From NCBI GenBank assembly GCA_028713325.1, contig JAQTON010000003.1, positions 62,001 to 126,000 of the forward strand: DNA of 64,000 nt, read 5' to 3'. The notes beneath the pieces are model-generated. The model did no database searches. It was not told the DNA's origin and was given only the letters and a program-made list of their open reading frames with translations. This document shows, in pieces, positions 21,165 to 31,030 of the stretch. The position numbers and the translations under genes were made by a program. The DNA is from Candidatus Altimarinota bacterium. Lineage in GTDB: Bacteria > Patescibacteriota > Gracilibacteria > BD1-5 > UBA2023. Each line of letters opens with the position of its first letter. The first letter of the stretch is position 1.

Positions 21165-21192
21165 AGGATAGGGATGAAAATAGTAAAGTCAA
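21165..21192 (-). promoter_or_regulatory. Promoter for topA
   Basis: Minus strand TTGACT (21192-21187), 16 bp, TATCCT (21170-21165). Confidence 0.5.
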
Positions 21193-21200
21193 AAGATTTT

Positions 21201-21228
21201 TTGATTTATGGAGGAAAAGTCCTATACT
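21201..21228 (+). promoter_or_regulatory. Promoter for the lipoprotein gene
   Basis: TTGATT (21201-21206), 16 bp, TATACT (21223-21228), 32 bp before ATG 21261 and back to back with the topA promoter. Confidence 0.55.
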
Positions 21229-21260
21229 TCTTACTATCTACTTTATAATTTCCTCTTTCT

Positions 21261-21650
21261 ATGAAATATATTATCCTCTCTGTTTTACTTTTCGGACTTG
21301 CTTCCTGTTCTCTCTCAAATCTTTCCCAAGAGAGTTCCGAGGAAAATACTGCCTCAGGCACTAGTAGAGAATGAACACAGAATTCAGATTCCGGAGCACT
21401 TACATCCTCCGGTGATATAAATGGAGAAAGCGAAGATAGTTCGGGAAGTATTTCCGAGGATGCGAGTGAAACGGGAACCGTCTCTTCCGAGAGCGGGGAT
21501 ATTATTCGTGATGAAGAAGATGTTCGTATCGGAACGGGAATAGAAAAATGAGACAAGGAAACGAATGACGTGGAAAAAGACCCGGAGGTTCAAAGTATCA
21601 CCGAGGATATCGATAAAATATTTTCCGATATAGAAAACGGAGGGAAATAA
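21261..21650 (+). CDS. Small Ser/Glu-rich lipoprotein
   Basis: 129 residues, invisible under the standard code because two TGA codons (after SRE and after IEK) interrupt it. It starts MKYIILSVLLFGLASCS, a type II signal peptide with lipobox LASC, then a low-complexity acidic region of Ser, Glu, Gly and Asp, and a short C-terminal helix (SITEDIDKIFSDIENGGK). It is probably lipidated and exposed on the outer face of the membrane. The function is unknown. It has its own promoter, and its TAA abuts the stop of murE. Confidence 0.75.
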
Positions 21651-22967
21651 TTACCCCATCACTATTTCGTTCTCGTCAATCTCTCGAAGAATCTTTCGGG
21701 TCATAATTCTGTCATCCCAATCGATCGCTCCGGCATTGGTAATCTGACTGGTTTCCGCTCATTTCCCGGCGATGAGCACCACGTCGCTCTCCTCGGCGAT
21801 GAGCAGGGCGGTACGGATAGCATCCATTCTCGATGGTACGATCCAGAATCATTCCCCTTCTTTTCGTTTGATACCCATAGACACTTCCTTGATAATATTC
21901 AGACTGTTTTCGGTATAGTTATCATCCTCGGTAAGGATTACCACATCGCTCAGAGCATCGACTACCCGCCCCATCTTCGGTCGTTTGCTCGTATCACGGT
22001 CGCCCGTTGCCCCAAAAACGGTAATGACTCGTCCGATTCCCTCCATCTGTTTCACGGTTTCTAGAACATTCTGGAGACTATCTTCGGTATGGGCATAATC
22101 GACAAAAACCGTGAGCCCGCGAGTATTTTCTATCTCTTCAAGACGTCCGGGAATCACCTCCACCGATTCGATAGCCGTGACAATAGTAGGGATATCAACT
22201 TTTTGTGATACCAAAACACTGACAGCCGCGAGAATGTTGCTGACATTAAAATTTCCCCGAAGTCTTGTTTTTATGGCAACCGTATTGGAGGGCATCTTGA
22301 TCTCAAATTCTGTTCCTTCTTTACGATAATATATATTTTGCGAACGAATCTGTGCATTTGATGACATTCCATACGTATACATGATATCGGGGGTTGTTTC
22401 CGAGAGAAACATACTGGCATAATTGGAATCGATGTTCACAACGGCTATTTTTTTCACTCCCGGTTTTCTGCGATAATTTACGAGGTTCTTGAAGAGTTGC
22501 AGTTTCGTTGCGGCATAATTGTCCATCGTGCGATGAAGATCGAGGTGATCCTGGGAGATATTTGTAAGGACGGCCACATCATAGTCGATTCCATAGTTCC
22601 TGTTGTAAAAAATCGAGTGACTCGAAGTCTCGATAACCGCATATTCACACCCCGCTTCTTTGGCCTCCTTGAGGAGTCTTTGAAGGACGAATGGGGAGGG
22701 AGAAGTCATCTTCATATTATTTTCCGACCATTGTCCGTTGATGCTGTAATTTGCCGTCGAGAACATAAAAACCTTTTTTCAGGCATGTTCGAGCCCGCGA
22801 GCTACGAGATTTGTGACGGTCGTTTTTCCTTTGCTTCCGGTAATTCCTATAACTACCATATCCCGAGCAGGATTTCCATAGACATGAAACGCGATAACTC
22901 CTCGGAGATAATGGTAAAATACCCGAAGAGGCGAATCGAGGGCGACGAGTGAGCGGAGGAAGTTCAT
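21651..22967 (-). CDS. murE: MurE-like Mur ligase lacking the N-terminal domain
   Basis: 438 residues. Walker-type GITGSKGKTTVTNLV lies at residue 42, instead of about 110 in standard MurE, so the UDP-MurNAc-binding domain is missing or minimal. The central ATPase and C-terminal domain are intact (VIETSSHS, NISQDHLDLH, VDYAHTEDSLQNVL, GATGDRDTSKRPKMG). The amino-acid selectivity motif, DNPR in meso-DAP enzymes, reads DDNYTEN. Three TGA codons are in frame and the last 65 residues are visible only with recoding. It adds the third residue of the peptidoglycan stem peptide. Probably co-transcribed with lysS (40 bp gap). Confidence 0.85.
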
Positions 22968-23007
22968 GAGAATGGAAGATAAGAATTAACGAGTTTTTCA
23001 GTGATTT

Positions 23008-24573
23008 CTATTCATTTTTCGGTTTTATCAAAGGAAAGAGCACTACATCTCGAAGGTTTTCCTGACCCATGATGAGAGTCAAAAATCGATCGATTCCGAA
23101 TCCGAGACCGGATTGTGGGGGCATGGCATATTCCATGGCGAGAACGAAGTCGTAATCAGCAGAAGTGGCTTCTTCGTCTCCTGCTGCGGCAGCTTGGGAT
23201 TGTTCCTCAAACCTCCTTCTCTGATCGATGGGATCCACAAGTTCACTATAGGATTTGATAATCTCCCATCCGTTCACGACTACCTGGAATTGCTCAACAA
23301 TCCCCGGAAATTGATCCGAAGTACGAGCAAGAGGTTGCATATATTTCGGATAATTATAAAGAAATGCGGGTCCTGTGATTTTTGGTCTGACAAGTTTCTT
23401 ATAGAAGTAATCGATGAGCGTGGTAAGTCCCATTTTTTCCATTCCTTCGATTGTAATCTTCCGTTCTTTTAAAATTTTTCGAAAAACTTCTTCATCCCCC
23501 GGCTCATATTTACCGATATCGATTCCAGTCACTTCTTGAATCCGTTTCATATAGTCGATTCGTTCCCAGGTGGTTCCGAAATTTACATCCTGAATAACCC
23601 CATCTCGATCCTTGATTTTCACTGTTTTTTCGAGTTTTAGTCGCTCAAAGAGACTATTGATCATCTTCTCGATAAATCGCATATTATCTTCGTAATTCCA
23701 GTACGCAGCATAATGCTCGACCATCGTAAATTCTTGCAAGTGGGAAGGATCCGATCCCTCGTTTCGAAAATCGCGGGCGATTTCGAATACCCGTTCGAAT
23801 CGTCCGACTGTCGCTTTTTTGAGGGCGGTTTCAGGGGAAATTCTCAGGAATACATCAAGATCGTAATCGTTGTGATGGGTGATAAACGGTGCTGCGGCAG
23901 CTCCAGATGCGGAGTTTCCAAGAATCGGTGTTTCGAGTTCTATAAATCCCTCCTCCTCGTAAAAATCACGCATCACTTTGATAAATCGGGAACGAAGGAG
24001 AAACCGATTGTAGGTATCATTATTTGTGATTAAATCGAGATAGCGCTGTCGGTAGAGGGTTTCTTCGTCTTTGAGCCCATGAAACTTCTCCGGAAGCGGA
24101 CGAATAGCTTTGGAGAGAAATGTAAAGGCGGAAACAAAAACCGTCAGTTCCCCTTTATGGGTCAAAAAAAGCTCTCCCTCCACTCCGATGAAATCGCCCA
24201 TACCTACGAGCTTCTCCATAAATTTGTAGGCGGAAACTTCCTCGGAAAGTTGGGTTTTTAATCCGTCACTTGTCACGATGGAACAGTTCTCCCGAGAGAA
24301 CATAATCTGAATCTCTCCGCTCGCATCCTGGATTTTTGCGAATGAAATCTTCCCGAAACTCCGAAACAGCACTACGCGCCCAGCAGTTTTCACATTATTA
24401 ATCGGAGAAGCGATAATGGTTTCGATTTCTCGAAATTTACTCACATCAAAACTCCCGAGCGAACTGATTGCGTTTTTCTTGTCGAAAGAAGCGGCATAGG
24501 GGATAACTCCGAGTGCCTTCATTCGTTCCACTTTTTCGATACGGGTCTGTACTTCGTCAGTATGTTGGGTCAT
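23008..24573 (-). CDS. lysS: Lysine--tRNA ligase, class II
   Basis: 521 residues, full length. N-terminal OB-fold for anticodon binding (GRVVLFRSFGKISFAKIQDA), then the class II core: motif 2 FRNEGSDPSHLQEFTMVEHY and motif 3 GLGFGIDRFLTLIMG. It charges tRNA-Lys. No TGA codons. An Ala-rich insert QSQAAAAGDEEATSAD lies before motif 3. Confidence 0.95.
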   Translation of the reverse strand: MTQHTDEVQTRIEKVERMKALGVIPYAASFDKKNAISSLGSFDVSKFREIETIIASPINNVKTAGRVVLFRSFGKISFAKIQDASGEIQIMFSRENCSIVTSDGLKTQLSEEVSAYKFMEKLVGMGDFIGVEGELFLTHKGELTVFVSAFTFLSKAIRPLPEKFHGLKDEETLYRQRYLDLITNNDTYNRFLLRSRFIKVMRDFYEEEGFIELETPILGNSASGAAAAPFITHHNDYDLDVFLRISPETALKKATVGRFERVFEIARDFRNEGSDPSHLQEFTMVEHYAAYWNYEDNMRFIEKMINSLFERLKLEKTVKIKDRDGVIQDVNFGTTWERIDYMKRIQEVTGIDIGKYEPGDEEVFRKILKERKITIEGMEKMGLTTLIDYFYKKLVRPKITGPAFLYNYPKYMQPLARTSDQFPGIVEQFQVVVNGWEIIKSYSELVDPIDQRRRFEEQSQAAAAGDEEATSADYDFVLAMEYAMPPQSGLGFGIDRFLTLIMGQENLRDVVLFPLIKPKNE

Positions 24574-25018
24574 AATTTATGAGTCTACAAAATAGGAAAT
24601 AATCAGGAGTATGCTATAAAAAAAGGGAGAAAAGTCAAAAGAAATCCCGAAAAATAGAAGATTCTCCTCCCACAAAAACTTGCATTCTCTCAAAAACCCC
24701 CTACAATTCCCGCACATCTCTTTGTTTCTTCACTTTTCCCTCTTCACGAAAACAAATCATATCCTCTCTTTGTTCCGATAATTATAAAAATCTCAAAAAA
24801 TCTTTTGACACGGAGTCTCTTTTCTATACAATACCACCACTTTCAATTTTCGAAGCATGATGTTGCCGCTGTAAGACAACCTCTCAAATGCATATAGATT
24901 CTAGAAGTCATTTAAAAGTTCAATCTTCATTACTTTAGGGAAATATTCCCTACTTATGCAGATTCATTTCTTTTATCTGTAAGAATATAATTATAGTTTT
25001 TGTAACTTTTTTATTCAG
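24574..25018. other. Intergenic region between divergent lysS and rplC
   Basis: 445 bp, AT-rich. It holds the ribosomal-operon promoter at 24805-24832 and, on the minus strand, a TTGACT about 60 bp upstream of lysS. About 180 nt of untranslated leader precedes rplC and includes a 16-codon open frame starting near 24887 and ending in TAG. I see no recognisable riboswitch or S10 gene. Confidence 0.5.
24805..24832 (+). promoter_or_regulatory. Promoter of the ribosomal protein operon
   Basis: TTGACA (24805-24810), 16 bp, TACAAT (24827-24832), about 185 bp before rplC. Confidence 0.65.
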
Positions 25019-25573
25019 ATGGCTGGACTTATCGGGAAAAAGCTTGAAATGACTCGTATCATCAAAGGTGATGCAATGATCGCAGTAACGCTTATTAAAA
25101 TCCCAGAAATTAAAGTAGTACAAATCAAAACTATCGATACCGATGGATACGAGGCAATCGTTCTTGAGGCACTTGATGGAAAACTTTCTCATATGAGAGA
25201 AGTTCCACTCACTGGAGCTATGTCCGAACTTAAAGTAGGTGATATAGTAAGTCTTGATGTTCTCGATGGTATCGAGACAGTAACTGTCTATGGAATCTCT
25301 AAGGGTAAAGGTTTTGCCGGAGCTATGAAACGTCATAACTTTGCCGGAGGGCCTGCAGGACACGGATCGAAATTCCACCGAGCACTCGGTTCTATCGGAT
25401 GTCGTAAACCACGCCGAACAAAGCCAGGACAGAAAATGCACGGACATATGGGACTCGACAAGATTACTCTCAAACAGATTCAAGTTGAGCTCGTAAATAA
25501 GAATATTAATGTTATCGCTCTCCACGGACCAGTTCCAGGAGCTCGTAATTCACTCGTAGTTTTAGATTTCTAA
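25019..25573 (+). CDS. rplC: 50S ribosomal protein L3
   Basis: 184 residues. GLIGKKLEMTRI at the start and the L3 signature KGKGFAGAMKRHNFAGGPAGHG near residues 98-120, the loop that reaches the peptidyl transferase centre. It is the first gene of the operon here. The usual preceding rpsJ (S10) is absent from the window. Confidence 0.96.
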   Translation: MAGLIGKKLEMTRIIKGDAMIAVTLIKIPEIKVVQIKTIDTDGYEAIVLEALDGKLSHMREVPLTGAMSELKVGDIVSLDVLDGIETVTVYGISKGKGFAGAMKRHNFAGGPAGHGSKFHRALGSIGCRKPRRTKPGQKMHGHMGLDKITLKQIQVELVNKNINVIALHGPVPGARNSLVVLDF

Positions 25574-25586
25574 TTGTATCTTATTC

Positions 25587-26207
25587 ATGGAAGCAGTTCT
25601 CTATACACAAGAAGGAAAAGAAAATGGGACAATCAGTCTTAAAGACGAACTTTTCGGACGAGAAGTTCAGATGGGACTCATCCACCGACTTCTTCGACTT
25701 CAACGCTCTAACGCACGTATCGCTATTGCTCACGCAAAAACTCGTGCAGAAGTAATCGGATCTACTCGAAAACTCTATAAACAGAAAGGAACCGGTAGTG
25801 CCCGTGTGGGTGATGCTCGTTCTCCAGTTCGTCGAGGTGGAGGTGCCGCATTTGGTCCCACAAAAGACAGAAATTTCACGATTCGTATGAACAAGAAAGA
25901 ACGTCGAGCTGCTCTTTTCTCTCTCCTTTCTGCGAAAGCAGGAGAAAACGGTATCAAGATTGTAGAATCTTTTGCTGCAGATGCGATGAAAACAAAGAGT
26001 ATGATTGATCTTGTTACCAAGATGAATGTAACATCCGGAGTTTTCGCCGTTTGCCCAGAAGATAATGGAGCATTTATCGCCGGTCGGAATATCCCAACGG
26101 TAAAATTCATCGGAGTCAATTACTTGAATCCCATGGATCTCCTCAAATACAATAACCTTGTCTTCACAAAAGCATCGATCGAGAAACTCTATTCCCTGTA
26201 CTTGTAA
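25587..26207 (+). CDS. rplD: 50S ribosomal protein L4
   Basis: 206 residues. The conserved KQKGTGSARVGDARSPVRRG and GGGAAFGPTKDRNF loop lines the exit tunnel. It lies 13 bp after rplC in the standard order. Confidence 0.96.
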   Translation: MEAVLYTQEGKENGTISLKDELFGREVQMGLIHRLLRLQRSNARIAIAHAKTRAEVIGSTRKLYKQKGTGSARVGDARSPVRRGGGAAFGPTKDRNFTIRMNKKERRAALFSLLSAKAGENGIKIVESFAADAMKTKSMIDLVTKMNVTSGVFAVCPEDNGAFIAGRNIPTVKFIGVNYLNPMDLLKYNNLVFTKASIEKLYSLYL

Positions 26208-26228
26208 TTACCAATAATCTCTTAGCGT

Positions 26229-26528
26229 ATGTCACTATATACTATAATCAAAAGACCCATTGTAACAGAAAAGAGTCAACGACTCGAGCTCGAAGGAGCT
26301 TACACTGTTGTGGTATCGTCAGAATCTACGAAAGTAGATGTTCGCACTGCATTTGAACGTCTCTATGGAGTTCAGGTAGAGAAGGTGAATATGATTACTA
26401 CTCGTGAAAAGTTCCGAAATAGTAAACATGGTGTTCAGGTAAAAAGAAAGAGTCGTCTCAAAGCGATTGTCACTCTCAAAAAAGGACAAAGAATCGCCGA
26501 TCTTCAAAAAATTACAATCAAAGATTAA
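26229..26528 (+). CDS. rplW: 50S ribosomal protein L23
   Basis: 99 residues. IIKRPIVTEKSQRLE at the start and an FERLYGVQVEKVNMI core are typical. It sits at the tunnel exit, where trigger factor and SRP dock. Confidence 0.95.
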   Translation: MSLYTIIKRPIVTEKSQRLELEGAYTVVVSSESTKVDVRTAFERLYGVQVEKVNMITTREKFRNSKHGVQVKRKSRLKAIVTLKKGQRIADLQKITIKD

Positions 26529-26554
26529 TTTTATTCACTGCTTTATCATATAGT

Positions 26555-27400
26555 ATGGCAATCAAGAAATTCAAACCAACTACTCCAGGACGCCGACAGA
26601 TGACTGGATACACGTTCGACGAGCTCACGACCAGTGAGCCACACAAGGCTCTTACCTATGGTATGAAGAGTCAGGCGGGTCGTAACAGTGCCGGTCGTAT
26701 CACCGTTCGTCATCAGGGAGGTGGACACAAGAAACTCTATCGAAAAATAGATTTCTTCTTCACTGATAAACTCGATGTTCCTGCAAAAGTGGAAACTATC
26801 GAGTACGATCCGTTTCGAACCGGGTATATCGCCCTCGTATGTTATGTTGATGGTGAACGTCGATATGTTCTCGCTCATAAAGAAATGAAAGTGGGAGATA
26901 TGATTATCACTGCTGACAATGCAAAACCAATGAATGGAAATCGTCTGGCTATTGGAAATATTCCAACTGGACTCTCTGTTTACAACGTAGAGCTTATCAT
27001 CAACGCTGGAGCTTCCAGTGTTCGTTCTGCCGGAGCTTCCGCTACCATCGTTTCTCAGGAAGGAGAATATACTCAAGTGAAACTTCCATCGGGGGAAATC
27101 CGCCGAGTACACAAGAAATGTTATGCTACTATCGGAGTTGTTTCCAATGTGGATCACAATCAAATCGTTATCGGTAAAGCGGGACGTTCCCGATGGATGG
27201 GTATCCGACCAACCGTTCTCGGTATGTCCATGAATGCCGTGGATCATCCGCACGGAGGAGGAGAAGGACATCAATCACTCGGACAACGAAATGGACCAAA
27301 AACCCCTTGGGGGAAACCGGCTCGTGGAGTGAAAACCCGACGTCGAACAACGACTGATCGATGGGTGGTGAGAACTCGCCGAGGAAAACTTCTTGGATAG
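26555..27400 (+). CDS. rplB: 50S ribosomal protein L2
   Basis: 281 residues. GRNSAGRITVRHQGGGHKKLYR, EYDPFRTGYIALV and the C-terminal AVDHPHGGGEGH, which borders the peptidyl transferase centre. The Arg in DPFRTG is CGA, showing that CGA is arginine in this organism. Confidence 0.97.
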   Translation: MAIKKFKPTTPGRRQMTGYTFDELTTSEPHKALTYGMKSQAGRNSAGRITVRHQGGGHKKLYRKIDFFFTDKLDVPAKVETIEYDPFRTGYIALVCYVDGERRYVLAHKEMKVGDMIITADNAKPMNGNRLAIGNIPTGLSVYNVELIINAGASSVRSAGASATIVSQEGEYTQVKLPSGEIRRVHKKCYATIGVVSNVDHNQIVIGKAGRSRWMGIRPTVLGMSMNAVDHPHGGGEGHQSLGQRNGPKTPWGKPARGVKTRRRTTTDRWVVRTRRGKLLG

Positions 27401-27453
27401 GCTCAATATATGCACAATACGACACATTTAACTTCATCTAATCCGTCAACACT

Positions 27454-27717
27454 ATGACACGTAGTCTTAAAAAATGACCTTACATAGACGCTCGACTTGT
27501 TCAGAAAGTGGAACGTCTTAATGAGTCGGGAAAGAAAACTGTTATCAAGACATGGTCAAGGTCATGTACAGTTACTCCGGAATTTGTTGGACACACTTTT
27601 GGTGTTCACAATGGAAAAGTTCATACTCCCGTTTTCGTTACTGAAGATATGGTGGGTCATAAACTGGGGGAATTCTCGTTCACTCGAAAATTTGTTGGAC
27701 ATTCTGGAAATAAATAA
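27454..27717 (+). CDS. rpsS: 30S ribosomal protein S19
   Basis: 87 residues. The invariant KKGP-YID motif is encoded with TGA for the glycine (27475-27477), so the first seven codons are cut off under the standard code. [23 protein letters not shown] is the conserved body. It binds 16S rRNA in the head of the small subunit together with S13. Confidence 0.96.
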
Positions 27718-27745
27718 TAGTTATTTTTCACTTCAATTTTTCTCT

Positions 27746-28072
27746 ATGAAAGCAATTGCAAATAATATTCGTATATCCGATAAGAAGCTCAACGTTGTAG
27801 CTAAGATCGTTCGAGGTATGGAGGCAAAAAAAGCACTCGATATCTTGAGATTTATGCCAAACAAAGGAGGAGCACTTATGTACAAGATTCTTGCCAGTGC
27901 CGTTGCTAACGCAACACACAATGATATGCAGGAACTTGTAAACCTTGCTATCGCATCGGTGAGTGTTACTAAGGGTATCGTCTACAAGCGTGGAAATCCA
28001 ATTTCTCGCGGACGATCTCATCCGATTTTGAAAAGAACTTCAAATGTACTTCTCGAGCTTCGAGTTAAATAA
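27746..28072 (+). CDS. rplV: 50S ribosomal protein L22
   Basis: 108 residues from ATG 27746. The hairpin that lines the exit tunnel is present (VYKRGNPISRGRSHPILKRT). A longer upstream reading frame runs through rpsS in another phase and is not coding. Confidence 0.95.
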   Translation: MKAIANNIRISDKKLNVVAKIVRGMEAKKALDILRFMPNKGGALMYKILASAVANATHNDMQELVNLAIASVSVTKGIVYKRGNPISRGRSHPILKRTSNVLLELRVK

Positions 28073-28101
28073 TTCTTATTTTCATAATTTGCATACGCAT
28101 T

Positions 28102-28734
28102 ATGGGACACAAAGTTAGCCCTCTCGCATTCCGTATAGGATACATCAAGACTTGGAAGAGTACTGGATACTATAATAAAAAAGATTATGGTAAAAAAGTT
28201 GCTTCCGATGTTCAGCTTCGTATCTTTGTACAGAAATTTCTTACCGGAATTCCCGTTGGAAATATTTTCATCAATCACGCAAACGGAGAAACCACTATTA
28301 GCATCTATACTGCCAAGACTGCACTTATTCTTGGAAAGAATGATGAGAATAAGGAACGTCTTGAGCGAGATATCGCCGTTCGTTTCCCCGGTAAATGTAT
28401 CATCGAGGTAAAAGAGGTGAAAAAACCGGAGCTTTCCGCAGCACTTGTGGCTGATTCCATCGCTCGTCAGATCGAAAAGAAACTCCCGTATCGTCGTGTT
28501 ATTAAAAATGCTATTTCTAAAACTATGGAAAAAGGAGGACTCGGAATCAAGGTGATTCTTGGTGGTCGTCTCAACGGTGCGGAAATTGCTCGTGTAGAAA
28601 CCTACAAAGAAGGAGCGATTCCTCGCCAAACTATCCGAGCTGATATCGACTACTCTATGGAGCGAGCAAACACTATTTACGGAGTAATCGGACTCAAGGT
28701 GTGGATATACAAAGGAGACATCTATAAAAAATAA
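28102..28734 (+). CDS. rpsC: 30S ribosomal protein S3
   Basis: 210 residues. MGHKVSPLAFRIGYIKTW start, a KH domain (about 60-105) and the C-terminal RLNGAEIARVETYKEGAIPR. It forms part of the mRNA entry channel. Confidence 0.96.
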   Translation: MGHKVSPLAFRIGYIKTWKSTGYYNKKDYGKKVASDVQLRIFVQKFLTGIPVGNIFINHANGETTISIYTAKTALILGKNDENKERLERDIAVRFPGKCIIEVKEVKKPELSAALVADSIARQIEKKLPYRRVIKNAISKTMEKGGLGIKVILGGRLNGAEIARVETYKEGAIPRQTIRADIDYSMERANTIYGVIGLKVWIYKGDIYKK

Positions 28735-28741
28735 AAAACTG

Positions 28742-28768
28742 TTGACTTTTAGAGAAAATTCTTATACT
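28742..28768 (+). promoter_or_regulatory. Internal promoter before rplP
   Basis: TTGACT (28742-28747), 15 bp, TATACT (28763-28768), 17 bp before the rplP ATG. It could give a separate transcript for the second half of the operon. Confidence 0.5.
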
Positions 28769-28785
28769 TATTTACCATATTCAGT

Positions 28786-29187
28786 ATGTTACAGCCGAAG
28801 AAAATCAAATATCGGAAATCTCAACGTGGAGTCCTTAAGGGGATTGCAACACGAGGATCTGAAATTGCTTTCGGAGACTATGCCGTGAAAACGACAGAGT
28901 CGGGATTCATTACTTCTCGTCAAATCGAAGCAGCGAGACGTTCTATCATCCGTTCCCTCAAAAAATGAGGAAAACTCTGGATACGTATTTTCCCAGATCG
29001 TCCATATACGAAAAAAGCCCTCGAAGTTCCAATGGGATGAGGAAAGGGAAGTCCAGAAATGTACCGAGCTCCTGTAAGACCGGGACGAATACTCTTTGAA
29101 ATGTCATGAGTATCTCCAGAGGTTGCAAGAGAGGCTTTTGAGGAGGCTTCATATAAACTTCCGGTTAAGACGAAAATTCTCGTTTAA
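28786..29187 (+). CDS. rplP: 50S ribosomal protein L16
   Basis: 133 residues once three TGA codons are read as Gly: LKKG-GKLWIRIFP, VPMGG-GKGSPEMY and EMSG-VSPE. All three fall on family-conserved glycines. MLQPKKIKYRKSQRG and VRPGRILFE are diagnostic. L16 helps place A-site tRNA and is assembled late. Confidence 0.96.
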
Positions 29188-29205
29188 TTCCCTTCAACTT
29201 TTCTT

Positions 29206-29406
29206 ATGAAAAAACAATCAGAAAAAGATATCAAGACTCTTGAAGCACTCGATGCTTCGGAACTTGCAAAAGAAATTGCAAAAGCGGAGAAAGAACTCTT
29301 TCTTCTCAATATGAAAAATCGAGCAAATGAACTGAAACAATCTCATACCCTGGGAGCTCAGAAAAAATACCTCGCAAAACTTCATATGATGAAAACACGT
29401 ATCTAA
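29206..29406 (+). CDS. rpmC: 50S ribosomal protein L29
   Basis: 66 residues, two helices ([20 protein letters not shown] and [18 protein letters not shown]). It binds near the tunnel exit next to L23. The position between L16 and S17 is standard. Confidence 0.9.
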   Translation: MKKQSEKDIKTLEALDASELAKEIAKAEKELFLLNMKNRANELKQSHTLGAQKKYLAKLHMMKTRI

Positions 29407-29432
29407 TTACTACATTTTTAACACTCTTTACA

Positions 29433-29663
29433 ATGAGAACTAAAACCGGTATCGTTACGAGCACAAAAATGGATAAAACCATTGTTGTTACCGTTGACTC
29501 TTACAAGACTCATCCAAAATATAAGAAACGCTATAAAGACTCTTCAAAGTTTTATGCTCATGATGAGGCAAATAGCTGTGTTCTCGGTCAAACTGTGACT
29601 ATTGAGGAAACTATTCCTTTGAGCAAGATGAAGCGTTGGAAGATTACGACGCAAGCAGAATAA
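29433..29663 (+). CDS. rpsQ: 30S ribosomal protein S17
   Basis: 76 residues. [20 protein letters not shown] and [19 protein letters not shown], an OB-fold primary rRNA-binding protein. Confidence 0.95.
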   Translation: MRTKTGIVTSTKMDKTIVVTVDSYKTHPKYKKRYKDSSKFYAHDEANSCVLGQTVTIEETIPLSKMKRWKITTQAE

Positions 29664-29715
29664 AATATTTTCTCGGAACTGAGAAACCCCACTAATAACT
29701 CATAAACTATTTAGT

Positions 29716-30084
29716 ATGATACAAGCAGAAAGCAGACTCGTTGTCGTTGATAATACTGGAGCAAAAGAAGTTCTTTGCATCAAGGTTCTTGGTGGTTCAA
29801 AAAGACACTACGCTTCCGTGGGTGACATCATCGTTTGTTCCGTTAAAAAAGCACTTCCTCAAGGAAATATCAAGAAAAAATCAGTGGTGAAGGCTGTTGT
29901 TGTCCGTGTTGCTTTCTCTGTGAGACGAGACGATGGTACCTATGTTCGTTCTGATGATAACGCTTGTGTGATTATCAACGATAACAATGAACCGAAAGGA
30001 ACCCGTGTATTTGGTCCGGTGTTTCGAGAACTCAGAGCAAAAGGATTTCAGAAAATCGTCAGTCTTGCACCAGAAGTTATTTAA
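29716..30084 (+). CDS. rplN: 50S ribosomal protein L14
   Basis: 122 residues. [20 protein letters not shown] and the conserved [11 protein letters not shown] end. It contributes to the subunit interface. Confidence 0.96.
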   Translation: MIQAESRLVVVDNTGAKEVLCIKVLGGSKRHYASVGDIIVCSVKKALPQGNIKKKSVVKAVVVRVAFSVRRDDGTYVRSDDNACVIINDNNEPKGTRVFGPVFRELRAKGFQKIVSLAPEVI

Positions 30085-30128
30085 AAAGAAATCGAATTGT
30101 TATTTTATTTATTATACGTTTGCATCCT

Positions 30129-30431
30129 ATGAGAATCCGCAGTGGAGATATGGTACAGGTGATGGCCGGTAAAGATAAGGGAAAAAAGGGAAAAGTTCTT
30201 GCAACACACGCAGTAGATAACCGATTGGTTGTTGAGGGTGTGGGTATAGCAACTTGTCATATCAAAAAACAAGGAACTACTCCTGGTCAGATTATCAAAA
30301 TCGAAAAGCCGATTCATGCTTCCAATGTCATGATCCTTGACCCAGAATCCGGAAAGCCAACTCGTATTGGCATCAAGATGGAAGGAACCAAAAAGGTTCG
30401 TGTAGCGAAGAAATCTGGAAAAACTCTCTAG
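30129..30431 (+). CDS. rplX: 50S ribosomal protein L24
   Basis: 100 residues from ATG 30129, with KOW motif RSGDMVQVMAGKDKGKKGKV. An upstream TTG at 30120 adds three residues and is less likely. An early assembly protein of the large subunit. Confidence 0.94.
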   Translation: MRIRSGDMVQVMAGKDKGKKGKVLATHAVDNRLVVEGVGIATCHIKKQGTTPGQIIKIEKPIHASNVMILDPESGKPTRIGIKMEGTKKVRVAKKSGKTL

Positions 30432-30454
30432 TTCATATCATTATTTTCAATACT

Positions 30455-30994
30455 ATGTCTTTTAAAGAACAGTACAATACAGTTATCCTTCCTCAGGTAC
30501 AAAAAGCTCTCGGAATCGAGAATCCTATGGAAGTCCCAAAAATCGAGAAGATTGTTCTCAATATGGGTATCGGAAGTTATGTGGCAAGTGGTCATAAAGA
30601 TTTCTCGAGTCTCAAGAACGACCTCTCTCTTATAGCTGGGCAAACTCCTTTGGTTATCAATTCCAAAAAGGCTATCTCCAACTTTAAGCTCAAGATCGGT
30701 ATGCCCGTTGGTATGACTATTACTCTTCGAGGAGAGAAAATGTTCTTTTTCTTAGAAAAACTCATTCAAATTATCCTTCCTCGTGTTCGAGATTTCCGTG
30801 GTATTTCCGGAAAATCATTCGATGAAAAAGGAAACTTCAACTTCGGTATCAAGGAACATACTATTTTCCCGGAAGTTCCTCAGCTCGATGTTGTAAAACC
30901 TCACGGTCTCCAGATTACGATCAAATTCAAAGCAAAAGATAAAAAAGATACTCGAGTTCTTATGGATGCTCTTGGATTCCCATTCACGAAATAA
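30455..30994 (+). CDS. rplE: 50S ribosomal protein L5
   Basis: 179 residues. PKIEKIVLNMGIGSYV, LRGEKMFFFLEKLIQIILPR and DFRGISGKSFDEKGN are typical. It binds 5S rRNA and P-site tRNA. Confidence 0.96.
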   Translation: MSFKEQYNTVILPQVQKALGIENPMEVPKIEKIVLNMGIGSYVASGHKDFSSLKNDLSLIAGQTPLVINSKKAISNFKLKIGMPVGMTITLRGEKMFFFLEKLIQIILPRVRDFRGISGKSFDEKGNFNFGIKEHTIFPEVPQLDVVKPHGLQITIKFKAKDKKDTRVLMDALGFPFTK

Positions 30995-31030
30995 ATCAAA
31001 ACTATTTTTATTACCAATTACTCTCCTACT

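Noticed and set aside
24887-24940. 16-codon frame in the ribosomal leader as an S10 remnant
   Set aside because: The translation does not resemble S10. At most it is a leader peptide, and nothing supports that.
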